Source of the DNA: an uncultured Ruminococcus sp.
GTDB lineage: Bacteria; Bacillota; Clostridia; Oscillospirales; Acutalibacteraceae
Direction of reading: 5' to 3'
Length of the DNA: 64,000 nt
NCBI GenBank assembly: GCA_910585865.1
Contig: CAJUGO010000010.1
Span: 1-64,000, forward strand
The position numbers and the translations under genes are program-made. The notes beneath the pieces are model-generated. The model did no database searches, was not told the DNA's origin, and saw nothing but the letters and a program-made list of their open reading frames with translations. This document shows, piece after piece, positions 18,013 to 27,378 of the stretch (position 1 is the stretch's first letter; each line of letters opens with the position of its first letter).

Positions 18013-18080
18013 GAAAAAACTTAATTTTTTTAATGTAGTAGTTTAACACAAATAATCTACAGACAATTTTACTCCATATT

Positions 18081-18677
18081 TCACTGTTTGTCTGCACGAT
18101 TTGTAGACTTATACTGCTTCTTCACTATTAATATTTCTCTATGAGAAATATACTTCGCTCCATCAAAAATCATTCTTACAATGTACGGCATGAAATCTAT
18201 CATTCTGAGAAATCCATCACATTTATATGTACTGTCAAAATAATTTAGTATTGTGCTTAAAGCTGTACCGTGAGTACCTACAAGAATTTTTTTATTTTCA
18301 TAATTATTAAGAATATCTAGTACTGCTTCAATATTTCTTTTTTGTACTAACGCTAAACATTCCCCGCCTGGCTCACTAAAACTAAAATCTGCCCAGCGTT
18401 TTTGAAACATTCCGTAAACATTTCCGTTTGCACCCTTTTTTCGTTCACACAGTCTTTCGTCAGTCTTAATCTTCAGATTATGCATTTCAGCACATTTTGC
18501 TATTGTATCAATACTTCTTTTATACGGACTTGAAATTGCTATATCAAGTTTTACATCAGATAAAATATTACACACTTTTTGTATATCATCATAGCCTTCC
18601 CTCGAGAGTGGTCTTGTTCTGTCATTCTCCCATGAATAATCGGGCTGAGCATGCCGTACAAAATATATCTCTGTCAT
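18081..18677 (-). CDS. Histidine phosphatase family protein
   Basis: 198 aa phosphoglycerate-mutase-like fold. The catalytic RHA motif (FVRHAQPDYS, about residues 6-15), the acid/arginine SSPYKRSIDT near 55 and the second histidine in VGTHGTALS near 145 are all present, so an active phosphatase is likely. Substrate unknown. It stands alone between a plus-strand gene and the carboxylase cluster. Confidence 0.88.
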   Translation of the reverse strand: MTEIYFVRHAQPDYSWENDRTRPLSREGYDDIQKVCNILSDVKLDIAISSPYKRSIDTIAKCAEMHNLKIKTDERLCERKKGANGNVYGMFQKRWADFSFSEPGGECLALVQKRNIEAVLDILNNYENKKILVGTHGTALSTILNYFDSTYKCDGFLRMIDFMPYIVRMIFDGAKYISHREILIVKKQYKSTNRADKQ

Positions 18678-18723
18678 ATTATTCTCCTATAACATAAAAA
18701 AATTACTAATACATTAATATGTT

Positions 18724-18750
18724 AAAGCCTCCGAAAAATCGGAGGCTTTA
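18724..18750. terminator. Terminator after the carboxyl-transfer operon
   Basis: A 10-bp perfect stem AAAGCCTCCG / CGGAGGCTTT (18724-18733, 18740-18749) with a six-base loop, right after the last gene of the minus-strand operon. The U-rich tail is weak on both sides. Confidence 0.55.
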
Positions 18751-18761
18751 TTGTTAAAATA

Positions 18762-20174
18762 TTAAACGGGGTGAACCATATTGTCTTTATCCAGCTTATC
18801 GCTGTTAATACCAACCTTTGCATTTCTTCTCTTTTCAAAGAAATCAAGTGCAACCTTTGGAAACTGTGCATAAGAAAGTACATCTTCAGGCTGTTCAATC
18901 CACTGTTCAATCTCATTACGTAGCTTATCAAGCTCTGGCTCAAGACTGTCAGCGGGACGACCTGAAATAACCTTTTTATCGCCAATAATCTTTTTACGGA
19001 ACTTAGGATCAATAGGCATTGGTGTTGTGCCGTATTCGCCTGCAACAAGTCCCTTAAATTCATTTGTACACATCTTATAACGTTCGCCTGCAATTATATT
19101 AAATACAGCCTGTGTTCCTACAATCTGAGAAGTAGGTGTTACAAGAGGAGGATAACCCGAGTCCTTACGAACACGAGGTACTTCTTCAAGCACAGCATTA
19201 AGCTGATCTTCTTTGCCTGCCTGCTTAAGCTGGGAAAGAAGATTTGAAAGCATACCGCCCGGAACCTGATAGATAAGTGCTTTGGCATCTGTTGCGAGCA
19301 TCTTGGGGTCAAGAAGTCCGGATTTAATATACTTTTCACGAAGTGTCATAAAGTATTCGCGAATTTCTGCAAGCTGCGCAATATCAAGACCTGTATCAAA
19401 CTTAGTTCCCTGTAAAGCAGCAACCATTGACTCTGTCGGAGCATGTGATGTTCCAAGCGCAAGCGGACTGATTGCAGTATCAATGCCGTCTGCACCTGCC
19501 TCCACACCCTTTAAAAGACACATAGATGCAAGACCTGATGTGTAGTGAGTGTGAATCTGAAGCGGAAGCTGCGGAACTGCTGACTTAATAGCCTTAACGA
19601 GGCTCTCTGTCTTTGACGGAGTAAGCAGAGCTGCCATATCCTTAATGCAAATTGAATCTGCACCCGCATCTGCGATTCTTTTTGCATATTCTACATAGTA
19701 CTTGTCAGTAAACACTGGGCCTGTTGTATAGCTGATTGCTACCTGTGCATGACCGCCTTCTCTATTTGCAGCCTTAATAGCTGTCTGTAAATTCTTAATG
19801 TCGTTAAGCGCGTCAAATATACGGATAATATCAATACCGTTTGCAATTGAACGCTGAACAAGATATTCAACACAGTCATCAGCATAATGACGGTAACCCA
19901 GCATGTTCTGTCCTCTGAAAAGCATCTGAAGCTTTGTATTGGGACAATGATCTTTGATTGTGCGAAGTCTCTGCCATGGATCTTCATTTAAGAAACGAAG
20001 GCAGGAATCGTATGTTGCTCCGCCCCAGCATTCAAGTGAATAATACCCAATTTTATCCAGCTTATCAAGAATCGGAAGCATCTCTTCTGTAGTCATTCTT
20101 GTTGCAATAAGTGACTGATGAGCGTCACGCAAAGCTGTTTCGGTAATTCTGATTTTCTTTGCCATTTGCGACAT
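18762..20174 (-). CDS. OadA/PycB-like carboxyltransferase (transcarboxylase 5S-type subunit)
   Basis: 470 aa TIM-barrel carboxyltransferase acting on oxaloacetate/pyruvate. Seen are the metal aspartate in TETALRDAHQS, the carbamylated lysine in CIKDMAALLTP near residue 184 and the metal pair in IHTHYTSGL. The C-terminal biotin domain found in long OadA proteins is absent; biotin is supplied by the separate carrier gene just upstream. Start at 20174 or at a second ATG nine bases on (20165); GAGGAAAGGG can serve both. Third gene of a three-gene operon. Confidence 0.9.
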   Translation of the reverse strand: MSQMAKKIRITETALRDAHQSLIATRMTTEEMLPILDKLDKIGYYSLECWGGATYDSCLRFLNEDPWQRLRTIKDHCPNTKLQMLFRGQNMLGYRHYADDCVEYLVQRSIANGIDIIRIFDALNDIKNLQTAIKAANREGGHAQVAISYTTGPVFTDKYYVEYAKRIADAGADSICIKDMAALLTPSKTESLVKAIKSAVPQLPLQIHTHYTSGLASMCLLKGVEAGADGIDTAISPLALGTSHAPTESMVAALQGTKFDTGLDIAQLAEIREYFMTLREKYIKSGLLDPKMLATDAKALIYQVPGGMLSNLLSQLKQAGKEDQLNAVLEEVPRVRKDSGYPPLVTPTSQIVGTQAVFNIIAGERYKMCTNEFKGLVAGEYGTTPMPIDPKFRKKIIGDKKVISGRPADSLEPELDKLRNEIEQWIEQPEDVLSYAQFPKVALDFFEKRRNAKVGINSDKLDKDNMVHPV

Positions 20175-20193
20175 CCCTTTCCTCAGTTATTGT

Positions 20194-20556
20194 TTAGTTA
20201 AGTGTTACAAGAACCTTACCTGAATCAACAGACTCACCCTTGCTAACTTCTATTGTAGCAACAGTACCGTCCTGAGGAGCCTTAACAGGAGTCTCCATCT
20301 TCATAGCTTCAATGAAAACAAGATCATCGCCTGATTTAACAGACTGTCCGGCAGAAACGACTACGTTTACAACTGTACCCGGCATAGGCGCCTTAATTAC
20401 AACCGATCCCTGGGCACCTGCAGGAGCAGCAGGTTTTGCTGCCGGTGCAGCGGGAGCAGCCGCAACGGGAGCTGCAGCAGAAGCTGATGAAGAGCCAAGC
20501 TCCTCAACCTGTACATCATAAGCTGTGCCGTTTACTGTAATTCTTAAATTTTTCAT
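20194..20556 (-). CDS. Biotin carboxyl carrier protein (mmdC/1.3S-type)
   Basis: 120 aa. A short N-terminal domain, an Ala/Pro-rich flexible linker (about residues 22-49) and a C-terminal biotinyl domain whose EAMKMETPV motif puts the biotin on K86. It shuttles CO2 between the carboxyltransferases encoded on either side. AGGGG precedes the start. Confidence 0.93.
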   Translation of the reverse strand: MKNLRITVNGTAYDVQVEELGSSSASAAAPVAAAPAAPAAKPAAPAGAQGSVVIKAPMPGTVVNVVVSAGQSVKSGDDLVFIEAMKMETPVKAPQDGTVATIEVSKGESVDSGKVLVTLN

Positions 20557-20592
20557 TTTTATTTCCCCTTTATTTTAACAAGTTATCATTTA

Positions 20593-21906
20593 TCAGATAG
20601 TAGAATGCTTTTTAGAAAGCGTTGACACACGCTTGCCTGAAAGCATGTCAAGTGCAGAAATAAGAGTCTGACGAAGCTGTGCCTCTTCAACAATACCGTC
20701 AACATATCCATTCTGAGCAGCATTGTAAGCTGAAAGATTTTCCTGAGCATATTTCTCAGCAGCTTCTGCCTGTTTGCCGACTGCAACATTCATTGAATCC
20801 GGATCCATAATCAAAGCTGCTGCTTCAACATTAACCGGAGAAATCACTGTTTCCGGAAGAGCATAAACAACATCTGCATTTGCGCCTGTACCTGCAAGAG
20901 CAATGTATGCAGAACCGACAGCCTTACCCGTTACAACAGAAATCTTTACAGTTGTAGCCTCTGCATAAGCAGAAGCAGCCTTTGCCGCTGATTTCACTGA
21001 TTCAAAACCCGGGCAGTTTACAAATGTAACTACAGGCAAGGAAAAAGCATCACAGAAGCGAACAAATTTTGCTATCTTATTAGTCGACTTGCAGTCAAGA
21101 GACTTTCCTTTTGTTGCAACAATGCCGATAACCTGTCCGCCAAGTCTTGCAAGACGAACATTTGCATTTTTTCCATAGCTGTTATACAGTCTTACGATAC
21201 TGTTTCCATCTACTGTTTTGCTGACTACACATCCGCAGCCGTCCTCAGCCGGAGCCTCCTCAAATGACTGAGGAGCCATATTAAGATTATTAGACGGAAG
21301 ATAGAGCATAAGTTCCTTAGCCATTGCAATTGCCTCTTCGCTGTTCTTTGCAACCATTGTTGCCACACCGTTTTCAGCATTATAATCTGAATTTGCATTT
21401 TCTCCTGTTACAGAAAGTGAAAGCTGTGCTTCTTTACTCATAATAACTATATCTGCACTTGCAGCATTAAGTGCATTTGTACCAAGACATGTACCAAGTA
21501 CAACTGAAATCTGCGGTACAACACCTGAAAGTGACGCCGCAGCATTTAAAATTTCTCCGCATCCTGCGAGAAGTTCTGTTCCCTGAGAAAGTCTGCCTCC
21601 GATACTGTCGTAAAAACCAACAACAGGCGCACCGGTTTTGAGTGCAAGGTCATAAATCTTCTTGAGTTTTGCAGCCTGAGCCTTGCTCATTGCTCCTCCG
21701 CAAATATCACTGTTCTGAGCAAAAGCATAAACAGGCATTCCCTCTACTGTACCAAAGCCTGCAACAACCTCGGCAAATCCCTCTCCGGATTTTGCAAACG
21801 CATCAATTTCACAAAAGCTGTCAGAATCAAAAAATTCCGTAATTGTTTTGTAAGCAGAAGTTGAAGCAATCTCAGCCTTAGCCTGATTGATTTTTTCAAT
21901 ACTCAT
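20593..21906 (-). CDS. Acyl-CoA carboxyltransferase subunit (MmdA/12S-like, short and divergent)
   Basis: 437 aa with the crotonase-like tandem fold of methylmalonyl-CoA decarboxylase alpha and transcarboxylase 12S. Recognisable parts are FGTVEGMPVYAFAQN, the oxyanion segment SIGGRLSQGTELLAG near residue 108 and the second-half FVNCPGF and GKAVGSAYIAL. It is about 70 residues shorter than typical MmdA, mostly at the N-terminus, and several canonical motifs are altered, so substrate is uncertain. First gene of the operon. Confidence 0.82.
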   Translation of the reverse strand: MSIEKINQAKAEIASTSAYKTITEFFDSDSFCEIDAFAKSGEGFAEVVAGFGTVEGMPVYAFAQNSDICGGAMSKAQAAKLKKIYDLALKTGAPVVGFYDSIGGRLSQGTELLAGCGEILNAAASLSGVVPQISVVLGTCLGTNALNAASADIVIMSKEAQLSLSVTGENANSDYNAENGVATMVAKNSEEAIAMAKELMLYLPSNNLNMAPQSFEEAPAEDGCGCVVSKTVDGNSIVRLYNSYGKNANVRLARLGGQVIGIVATKGKSLDCKSTNKIAKFVRFCDAFSLPVVTFVNCPGFESVKSAAKAASAYAEATTVKISVVTGKAVGSAYIALAGTGANADVVYALPETVISPVNVEAAALIMDPDSMNVAVGKQAEAAEKYAQENLSAYNAAQNGYVDGIVEEAQLRQTLISALDMLSGKRVSTLSKKHSTI

Positions 21907-22044
21907 CTTAACATCCTCCGATACTATGTATTGAATATGCGGCAGTTACAACCTTCCGCATACTAATTTTTTCACATAATACATTATAGCTTATAATTTT
22001 AAAAAGCACAAGAAAAATACACGGTTCTTTTTAATTTTGCACAC

Positions 22045-22085
22045 ATTATATAGTAATTAATAAAAAAGACCAAATTTATTGTCAA
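22045..22085 (-). promoter_or_regulatory. Promoter(s) of the carboxyl-transfer operon
   Basis: Minus strand: TTGACA (22085-22080), 17-base spacer, TATTAA (22062-22057). An overlapping alternative has TATAAT at 22050-22045 with a weaker -35 (TTGGTC). The leader is about 140 bases. Confidence 0.5.
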
Positions 22086-22172
22086 ATTAACAAAGTGCAG
22101 TTTTTATGGGACTTGACAATTTTCTTATAAGGAATATTAAATTCTGACTAACTATTCCTTTGCTTTAAGAAA

Positions 22173-22922
22173 TCATAATTGTTTTCCATTTAAAAACGGA
22201 TTGGCAAGCAAATTTTTAACCTCTTTTTCTGTAAGATCACGCCAGTCGCCCTGTTTGAGCATTCCCATTTTCACTCCGCCTATCTGTGTACGCTTAAGAC
22301 GTGCAACCTCAAGTCCTACAGCCTCACACATTCGCCGTATTTCACGATTTTTACCTTCATGGAGTATCATCTCCAGAACAACTCTTCCCTGCTCCTTGTG
22401 AAGCACGTGAACCATTGCCGGTGCAGTTTTTTTACCGTCAAGCTCAACTCCTGTTTCGAGCTTTATAAGCTGTTCCTCATCAATTGACGGGCGAACAGTT
22501 ACCCTATAAATCTTATAAACACTGTTTCTGGGATGCATAACTTTATTTGCAAATTCGCCGTCATTTGTAAATACCAGCATTCCCTCAGAGTCCTTGTCTA
22601 GTCTTCCTATGGGATAAACTCGTTCGCCAACTCCGGTGATAAGCTCAGCAACACATCTTCTGCCGCGTTCATCACTCATTGTTGTAATAAAGCCTCTGGG
22701 CTTATTCAACATTATATAGCGGTATTTTCCTCCTTTTGGCACTGTAATTCTCTTGCCTTTAACATATATTTTGTCTGTAGGCAGCGCCTTGTCGCCGAGC
22801 ACCGCAGTTTTTCCGTTAACCTTTACATTTCCGTTTAAAATAAGTTCCTCAGCTTTCCTTCTGGATGCTATACCGCACTGAGAAATCAGTTTTTGAAGTC
22901 GTATTGGTTCATTTTTAGCCAT
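22173..22922 (-). CDS. rluB: RluB-type 23S rRNA pseudouridine synthase
   Basis: 249 aa. An N-terminal S4 RNA-binding domain (about residues 5-55, RLQKLISQCGIASRRKAEELI) precedes the RsuA/RluB catalytic domain with the active-site aspartate in YPIGRLDKDSEGMLVFTNDG near residue 104. The C-terminal HEGKNREIRRMCEAVG is typical. Its start overlaps the carboxypeptidase stop by 8 bases. Probably last gene of the M50-scp-ytf-dac operon. Confidence 0.94.
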   Translation of the reverse strand: MAKNEPIRLQKLISQCGIASRRKAEELILNGNVKVNGKTAVLGDKALPTDKIYVKGKRITVPKGGKYRYIMLNKPRGFITTMSDERGRRCVAELITGVGERVYPIGRLDKDSEGMLVFTNDGEFANKVMHPRNSVYKIYRVTVRPSIDEEQLIKLETGVELDGKKTAPAMVHVLHKEQGRVVLEMILHEGKNREIRRMCEAVGLEVARLKRTQIGGVKMGMLKQGDWRDLTEKEVKNLLANPFLNGKQL

Positions 22923-24051
22923 ATGTAAATAATTCCTTTATTATAGTAAATATACTTTTATCTTCTTTTTTTAAGCTTACAGCATTTGCCGCAATCAAAT
23001 TTGTACTGTACACCACATTATTATCAAGTATATAATCAATTCTGCCTGCAATATCATTTTGTTTAACAGGCGCATATAAAAACTGCGGAGCATATACCTT
23101 GCGAACTACTCTGTTTTTATCCTCCGTCAAAATTACAAATCCGCCTGATTTTTCACCCATTATCTCAGTCTTGCTGCTGTCTCCTCCAACACAAGGCATC
23201 TCAGCACAAAACAATGCATCCTCTGTCTGATAATATGAATACTTGTCGAAGCCGTATTCATAAAGAGCAGTATGATCATTCCAGTCATTTCTGTCATTTA
23301 ATGTAACGCAAACAAGTGTCAAACCATCTTTTTTTGCCGCAGATACCAAACATCTTCCTGCCGCCTTTGTATATCCTGTTTTGCCTCCTATGCAGTATTC
23401 ATACATTGAAAGAAGTCTATTATGATTTGCATAGGTCGTTTTCTTTGACGCAGGGTTTAAAAAACTCACAGCAGCACTTTTTTGAGATGTAAGCTTTGAA
23501 AAATCCTCATTTTCAAGAGCAAAAGACATAAGCAGCGCCATATCATATGCCGTTGAATAGTGATTATCATCATCAAGACCGCTTGGAGTAACAAAGTGAG
23601 TATTGCTCATCCCAATCTGCTTTGCCCGTTCATTCATAAGCTTTGAAAACTTTTCAAAACCTCCTGAAATTGTAATTGCCGCCGCATTTGCGGCATCGTT
23701 TCCCGAAGCCATCATCATACCTGAGGCAAGATCGGCAAGCGTTACCTTATCCCCCGCTTTCAAATACATCGAACTGCCCTCGGCTGCCATTTCATTAGTA
23801 AAGGTAACCTCTTTGTTAGCAGCCGAGGCCTGTTCAAGAGCAATAAGCGAAGTCATAATTTTGGTCGTACTTGCAGGCTTCATTCTTTTGTTTTCATTTT
23901 TCGAACAAATAATCTGTCCGTTATCAGTACAATAAAGTATATATGCTTCAGCAGATATTTTAGGTTTATCCGCTTTATTAGCTGCTCTTACTGTCAATAT
24001 AGGAGAACAGAGAAAAATTAGACACAGTACAGAACAAACAAATTTTTTCAT
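22915..24051 (-). CDS. D-alanyl-D-alanine carboxypeptidase (DacF/PBP5-like)
   Basis: 378 aa serine peptidase S11 trimming peptidoglycan pentapeptides. A signal peptide (residues 1-23) is followed by SxxK as STTKIMTS (nucleophile near residue 62), SxN as SGND near 117 and KTG as GGKTGYTKAAG near 219. A C-terminal beta domain and amphipathic tail follow. Context with ytfJ and scpAB suggests the DacF/DacB spore-cortex type, but sequence alone cannot decide. Confidence 0.92.
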   Translation of the reverse strand: MKKFVCSVLCLIFLCSPILTVRAANKADKPKISAEAYILYCTDNGQIICSKNENKRMKPASTTKIMTSLIALEQASAANKEVTFTNEMAAEGSSMYLKAGDKVTLADLASGMMMASGNDAANAAAITISGGFEKFSKLMNERAKQIGMSNTHFVTPSGLDDDNHYSTAYDMALLMSFALENEDFSKLTSQKSAAVSFLNPASKKTTYANHNRLLSMYEYCIGGKTGYTKAAGRCLVSAAKKDGLTLVCVTLNDRNDWNDHTALYEYGFDKYSYYQTEDALFCAEMPCVGGDSSKTEIMGEKSGGFVILTEDKNRVVRKVYAPQFLYAPVKQNDIAGRIDYILDNNVVYSTNLIAANAVSLKKEDKSIFTIIKELFTYG

Positions 24052-24101
24052 AAAGACACCCCCTGCATAATTTTATGAAGAGGATATCTGTGTTATTACA
24101 C

Positions 24102-24524
24102 TTATGCGTCTAAGTCATCCTGCGTAATTTCAGAAAAATCATCTGTTTCATTGTGCTTTTTATCTTTTTTAAATATATCTTTAACCTTTTCAATTACATC
24201 AGGAATCATACCTACAATACGGTCAGGCGCACCCTCATATTTTTCAATCGGAATAAGCTGGACATTTCCTTTATAAACAGTCAAAAATCCAACCGGCTGG
24301 ATTGTAACACCGGCACCGCTGCCTCCGCCGAAGCAATCTTTGTTTTCTTTTTTAGTAGGCAAATCCGATCCTCCCGCAGCAAAACCGTAGCTAACCTTTG
24401 AAACCGGAATAATTAATGTACCGTCAGGCGAAGAAATAGGCTCCCCAACAATAGTATTAACATCAATCATTTCCTTGATTTTTTCCATTGTCGTATTCAT
24501 CAAATTTCCAATGGGATGTTCCAT
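24102..24524 (-). CDS. ytfJ: GerW/YtfJ-family sporulation protein
   Basis: 140 aa. The opening HPIGNLMNTTMEKIKEMIDVNTIVG, the SYGFAAGGSD loop and FGGGSGAGVTIQPVGFLTV are hallmark YtfJ segments. In Bacillus the protein is needed for germination of spores with some receptors. It follows a DUF2953 (YtfI-like) gene as in Bacillus, which supports both calls. Confidence 0.92.
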   Translation of the reverse strand: MEHPIGNLMNTTMEKIKEMIDVNTIVGEPISSPDGTLIIPVSKVSYGFAAGGSDLPTKKENKDCFGGGSGAGVTIQPVGFLTVYKGNVQLIPIEKYEGAPDRIVGMIPDVIEKVKDIFKKDKKHNETDDFSEITQDDLDA

Positions 24525-24548
24525 AACAATTCTCCTTATGCAAAATTA

Positions 24549-25166
24549 TTAATTATTTTTCAGATCCGTCAAAAGCTTAAGACCTTTAAAGCCATGTCTG
24601 AATACCAGTAAAGCAAGGTTAAACAAAAAGATTCTCGCTTTCAGCTCAAACTCAATTTTTGATTTTGACTTTTCATTAAAATCGGGCAAAATATCTATCC
24701 CGTAGCCGGTACAATTTACCGTACCCGTAATAATGCTTACAGCAGGATAAACAACTGAACAGCACTGCCCGTATTTTATTGCCGTATCAGCCGCATCATT
24801 GCCGGCAATTTTTATGCTTATCATAAGCCTTTTTATTAGTATGCGCTTAAAAAAGTCTTTTAATGCAGATTCTGCAAGCTTTGCAGTCTTTTTAATTAAA
24901 TTTATAAACCATACCAGACCTTTTTCTTCTATCAGGCTTTGTTTTTCCTCTTTCGATTCTTTATCATCCTGTTTCTCTCTATCGGCTTTGCTCTCAGTTT
25001 TTTTCTTTTTGGATTTCGGAGGATATACCCAAACCTTTATAAATCCTACAAAAAGCATACACCTAAATTCATCACAATAAGAAGCATGAACAGTTATCGG
25101 GATAAACATAATCAGTGTCAAAAACAGAATAACGCCAATAAATATATATAACCAAAGCAAGGGCAA
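24549..25166 (-). CDS. DUF2953 membrane protein (YtfI-like)
   Basis: 205 aa. An N-terminal membrane helix (residues 1-23), the short VHASYCDEFRCMLFVGFIKV segment, a highly charged Lys/Glu linker (about 50-80) and a C-terminal DUF2953 half with the CCSVVYPAVSIITG region. Function unknown; consistently beside ytfJ in spore formers. Confidence 0.75.
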   Translation of the reverse strand: MPLLWLYIFIGVILFLTLIMFIPITVHASYCDEFRCMLFVGFIKVWVYPPKSKKKKTESKADREKQDDKESKEEKQSLIEEKGLVWFINLIKKTAKLAESALKDFFKRILIKRLMISIKIAGNDAADTAIKYGQCCSVVYPAVSIITGTVNCTGYGIDILPDFNEKSKSKIEFELKARIFLFNLALLVFRHGFKGLKLLTDLKNN

Positions 25167-25180
25167 AACCCCCTTAATCT

Positions 25181-25765
25181 TTACTGTTCCCGCGCAGAAT
25201 CGCCTTCAAAAGTTTCAGACTGCTGTACCGCTCCGTCCTCTGACTTTTCTTCTTCGTTTTCAGGCAAAGCAGGAAGCTCATCTAAATTTGCAATATTAAA
25301 ACAACGCAGAAAATTCTCGGTAGTTCCATACAAAAGCGGTCTGCCCGGTAATTCAAGCCTGCCTTTTTCCTCAACAAGACCTTTTAACGTAAGGCTTCCG
25401 ATTACACCGCTGCAGTCAACTCCTCTAACCTGTTCAATAAAAGCCTTAGTAACAGGCTGATTATATGCAACCACAGCAAGCACTTCAAGCGCTGCCTGAG
25501 AAAGCGGCGTATTGCGGCGCAAATCCATTACCTTGCGTATTTCCGGAGCATATTCCTTACAAGATACCATCTGGTATGAATTACCAAGCTGTATAATTGT
25601 TATACCCCGCTGAGCCTTTTTATAATCATCTATAAGAGCAGAAATATGTTTATTCGCTTCTTTTTCAGTTATCTCAAGAGACTGTGCAATTCTTGATATC
25701 TCAACAGAGTCACCGCTGGCAAATAAAATTGCTTCAATTGCAGCGGAAATATTTTCAGCAGCCAT
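25181..25765 (-). CDS. scpB: Segregation and condensation protein B
   Basis: 194 aa winged-helix kleisin partner of SMC. Family segments include AIEAILFASGD at the start, PLSQAALEVLAVVAYNQPVTKAFIEQVRGVD near residue 92 and LEEKGRLELPGRPLLYGTTE near 130, with an acidic tail. It shares one base with the scpA stop. Confidence 0.94.
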   Translation of the reverse strand: MAAENISAAIEAILFASGDSVEISRIAQSLEITEKEANKHISALIDDYKKAQRGITIIQLGNSYQMVSCKEYAPEIRKVMDLRRNTPLSQAALEVLAVVAYNQPVTKAFIEQVRGVDCSGVIGSLTLKGLVEEKGRLELPGRPLLYGTTENFLRCFNIANLDELPALPENEEEKSEDGAVQQSETFEGDSAREQ

Positions 25766-26490
25766 TACTGCATCTCTCCTTCATTTTTGCCAATCATATA
25801 GACAACCGCATTCTCACCTGAACCATGAATACGAATCCGTTTACCCTTAACAAGTTCCAATGTTGCAAGAAAAGTTGCCACAAGATCGCTTTTACCTTCG
25901 CATACTTCAAAAATTTCATGATATTCAAGCTTTTTTCCGTGCCATAAGCGACGCATAAGATGAATAATCTTACTGTTCACTGATACAATTTTGTGAGAGA
26001 CAATTCCTGAAAATGCGTTTTGCGGGGGAGGAAGCTTTCGCTTGCCGCGGCCAACGGCACTGACATATGCATTTGCTATATCAATACTGGGATGTGTTCT
26101 GGTGTAAGTCAAATCAAACTCAACAGGAGAAGCATCTCTGTAAAATGTATCAAAATCATAAATGCATCCCAGTTTTTCTGCCATTTGGCGGCATATCGCA
26201 TATTCCAGCAGCTGTCCCGAAAGCTCTTTTTTTAGTTCCTCTGCTTCCTCCTCATATTTTGGAAGCAACATAACTGACTTTATATATACAAGGCGGGATG
26301 CCATTGTTAAAAATTCAGATGCAATATCCATCTGGTCTTCCTGCATACGGTTAATTTGATCCATATACTGTTCCAGCAAATCTGATATTCTAATGTCATA
26401 TATATCGATTTTATTTTTTGAAATCAGTGTTAAAAGCAAATCAAGCGGTCCTTCAAACACGGGAAGCTTGTATTGAAGCTGTGTTTCCAT
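25765..26490 (-). CDS. scpA: Segregation and condensation protein A
   Basis: 241 aa kleisin bridging SMC heads. FEGPLDLLLTLISKNKIDIYDI near residue 10 is the SMC-binding start and the C-terminal winged helix is intact. ATG at 26490 is chosen because GTGGTGGAG lies 5-6 bases upstream; a longer version from a TTG at 26505 would translate the ribosome site itself. Confidence 0.94.
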   Translation of the reverse strand: METQLQYKLPVFEGPLDLLLTLISKNKIDIYDIRISDLLEQYMDQINRMQEDQMDIASEFLTMASRLVYIKSVMLLPKYEEEAEELKKELSGQLLEYAICRQMAEKLGCIYDFDTFYRDASPVEFDLTYTRTHPSIDIANAYVSAVGRGKRKLPPPQNAFSGIVSHKIVSVNSKIIHLMRRLWHGKKLEYHEIFEVCEGKSDLVATFLATLELVKGKRIRIHGSGENAVVYMIGKNEGEMQ

Positions 26491-26507
26491 AAGTCTCCAC
26501 CACAATA

Positions 26508-27203
26508 CTAAGCAAATAGTTTAAACGGCAAAGCAGCAAGATTGCTTATTCCGCTGTATAGGCCGTTAGTAGCCCAACCCAATAATCCGTCAAGCACACC
26601 TAAATACAAAAGAGCAAACAGCGCTATAAAAAATATTTGCTGATATCTGTAACAATAATTAACCGCCTTGTCAGGTAAAAATAAAAACAAAACTTTTGAA
26701 CCGTCAAGCGGAGGAATAGGAATCAGGTTAAATACGGCAAGACCAACATTGCATGAAACGTAATACGAAAGAAAAACAGTCACAAATCCGCCTATGTCCG
26801 TAATAAGAAATCCAGTCGCAAAGAAAAACAATAAGTTATACACCAGCAATCCTGCAAATGCAGCAACTAAATTTGCAACCGGTCCCATTATTGCCGTAAC
26901 CGCCATACCAATCTTGGCATTTTTAAAATTTCTGGAATCAATGGGGACAGGCTTTGCCCATCCAAAGCCAAATAAAAGCATACACAATGCACCTGCCGGA
27001 TCAATGTGACTCAGCGGATTAAGAGAAAGCCTTCCACGGTATTTTACTGCTTTATCACCGAGTAAGGATGCAGTAAACGCATGAGCCCACTCATGAAACG
27101 GCAATATAAGAAATATAATAAGTAAAACTGCAAGAATCTCTGCAACTACAGAAGCAAAGTCAATGCTTCCCGTACGCATTCCGTTTAGTAAAAGCGACAG
27201 CAT
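26508..27203 (-). CDS. Site-2 protease family (M50) membrane metalloprotease
   Basis: 231 aa with about six membrane helices. Zinc motif HEWAH at about residue 42 and the second motif NLIPIPPLDGSKVL near 160 show an active M50 peptidase. There is no PDZ domain, as in the compact YwhC/Rv-type branch. GGAGGT precedes the start. First gene of the scp operon; its stop lies 17 bases before the scpA ATG. Confidence 0.9.
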   Translation of the reverse strand: MLSLLLNGMRTGSIDFASVVAEILAVLLIIFLILPFHEWAHAFTASLLGDKAVKYRGRLSLNPLSHIDPAGALCMLLFGFGWAKPVPIDSRNFKNAKIGMAVTAIMGPVANLVAAFAGLLVYNLLFFFATGFLITDIGGFVTVFLSYYVSCNVGLAVFNLIPIPPLDGSKVLFLFLPDKAVNYCYRYQQIFFIALFALLYLGVLDGLLGWATNGLYSGISNLAALPFKLFA

Positions 27204-27250
27204 AGAACCTCCAAAATCAATTAAAAAAACTCTATTTATATTTAAATTAT

Positions 27251-27279
27251 ATTATATAATAAATAAGAAAAAAAAACAA
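27251..27279 (-). promoter_or_regulatory. Promoter of the M50-scpAB operon
   Basis: Minus strand: TTGTTT (27279-27274), 17 bases, TATAAT (27256-27251). It is back to back with the rpmB promoter. Confidence 0.5.
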
Positions 27280-27303
27280 GTTAAGAAATTTTGAAAAAAC
27301 CCT

Positions 27304-27332
27304 TGCATTTTATTCAATTTTCTGTTATTATA
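27304..27332 (+). promoter_or_regulatory. Promoter of rpmB
   Basis: -35 TTGCAT (27304-27309), 17-base spacer, -10 TATTAT (27327-27332), 46 bases before the rpmB start. Confidence 0.6.
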
Positions 27333-27378
27333 ACAAAGTTAGATAAAGAATTTGACTTAACTAAGGAGGTGCAGACGC

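Noticed and set aside
18762..21906. Naming the cluster a Na+-pumping oxaloacetate or methylmalonyl-CoA decarboxylase
   Set aside because: No membrane beta subunit is present in the window, so the pump assignment is not supported here.
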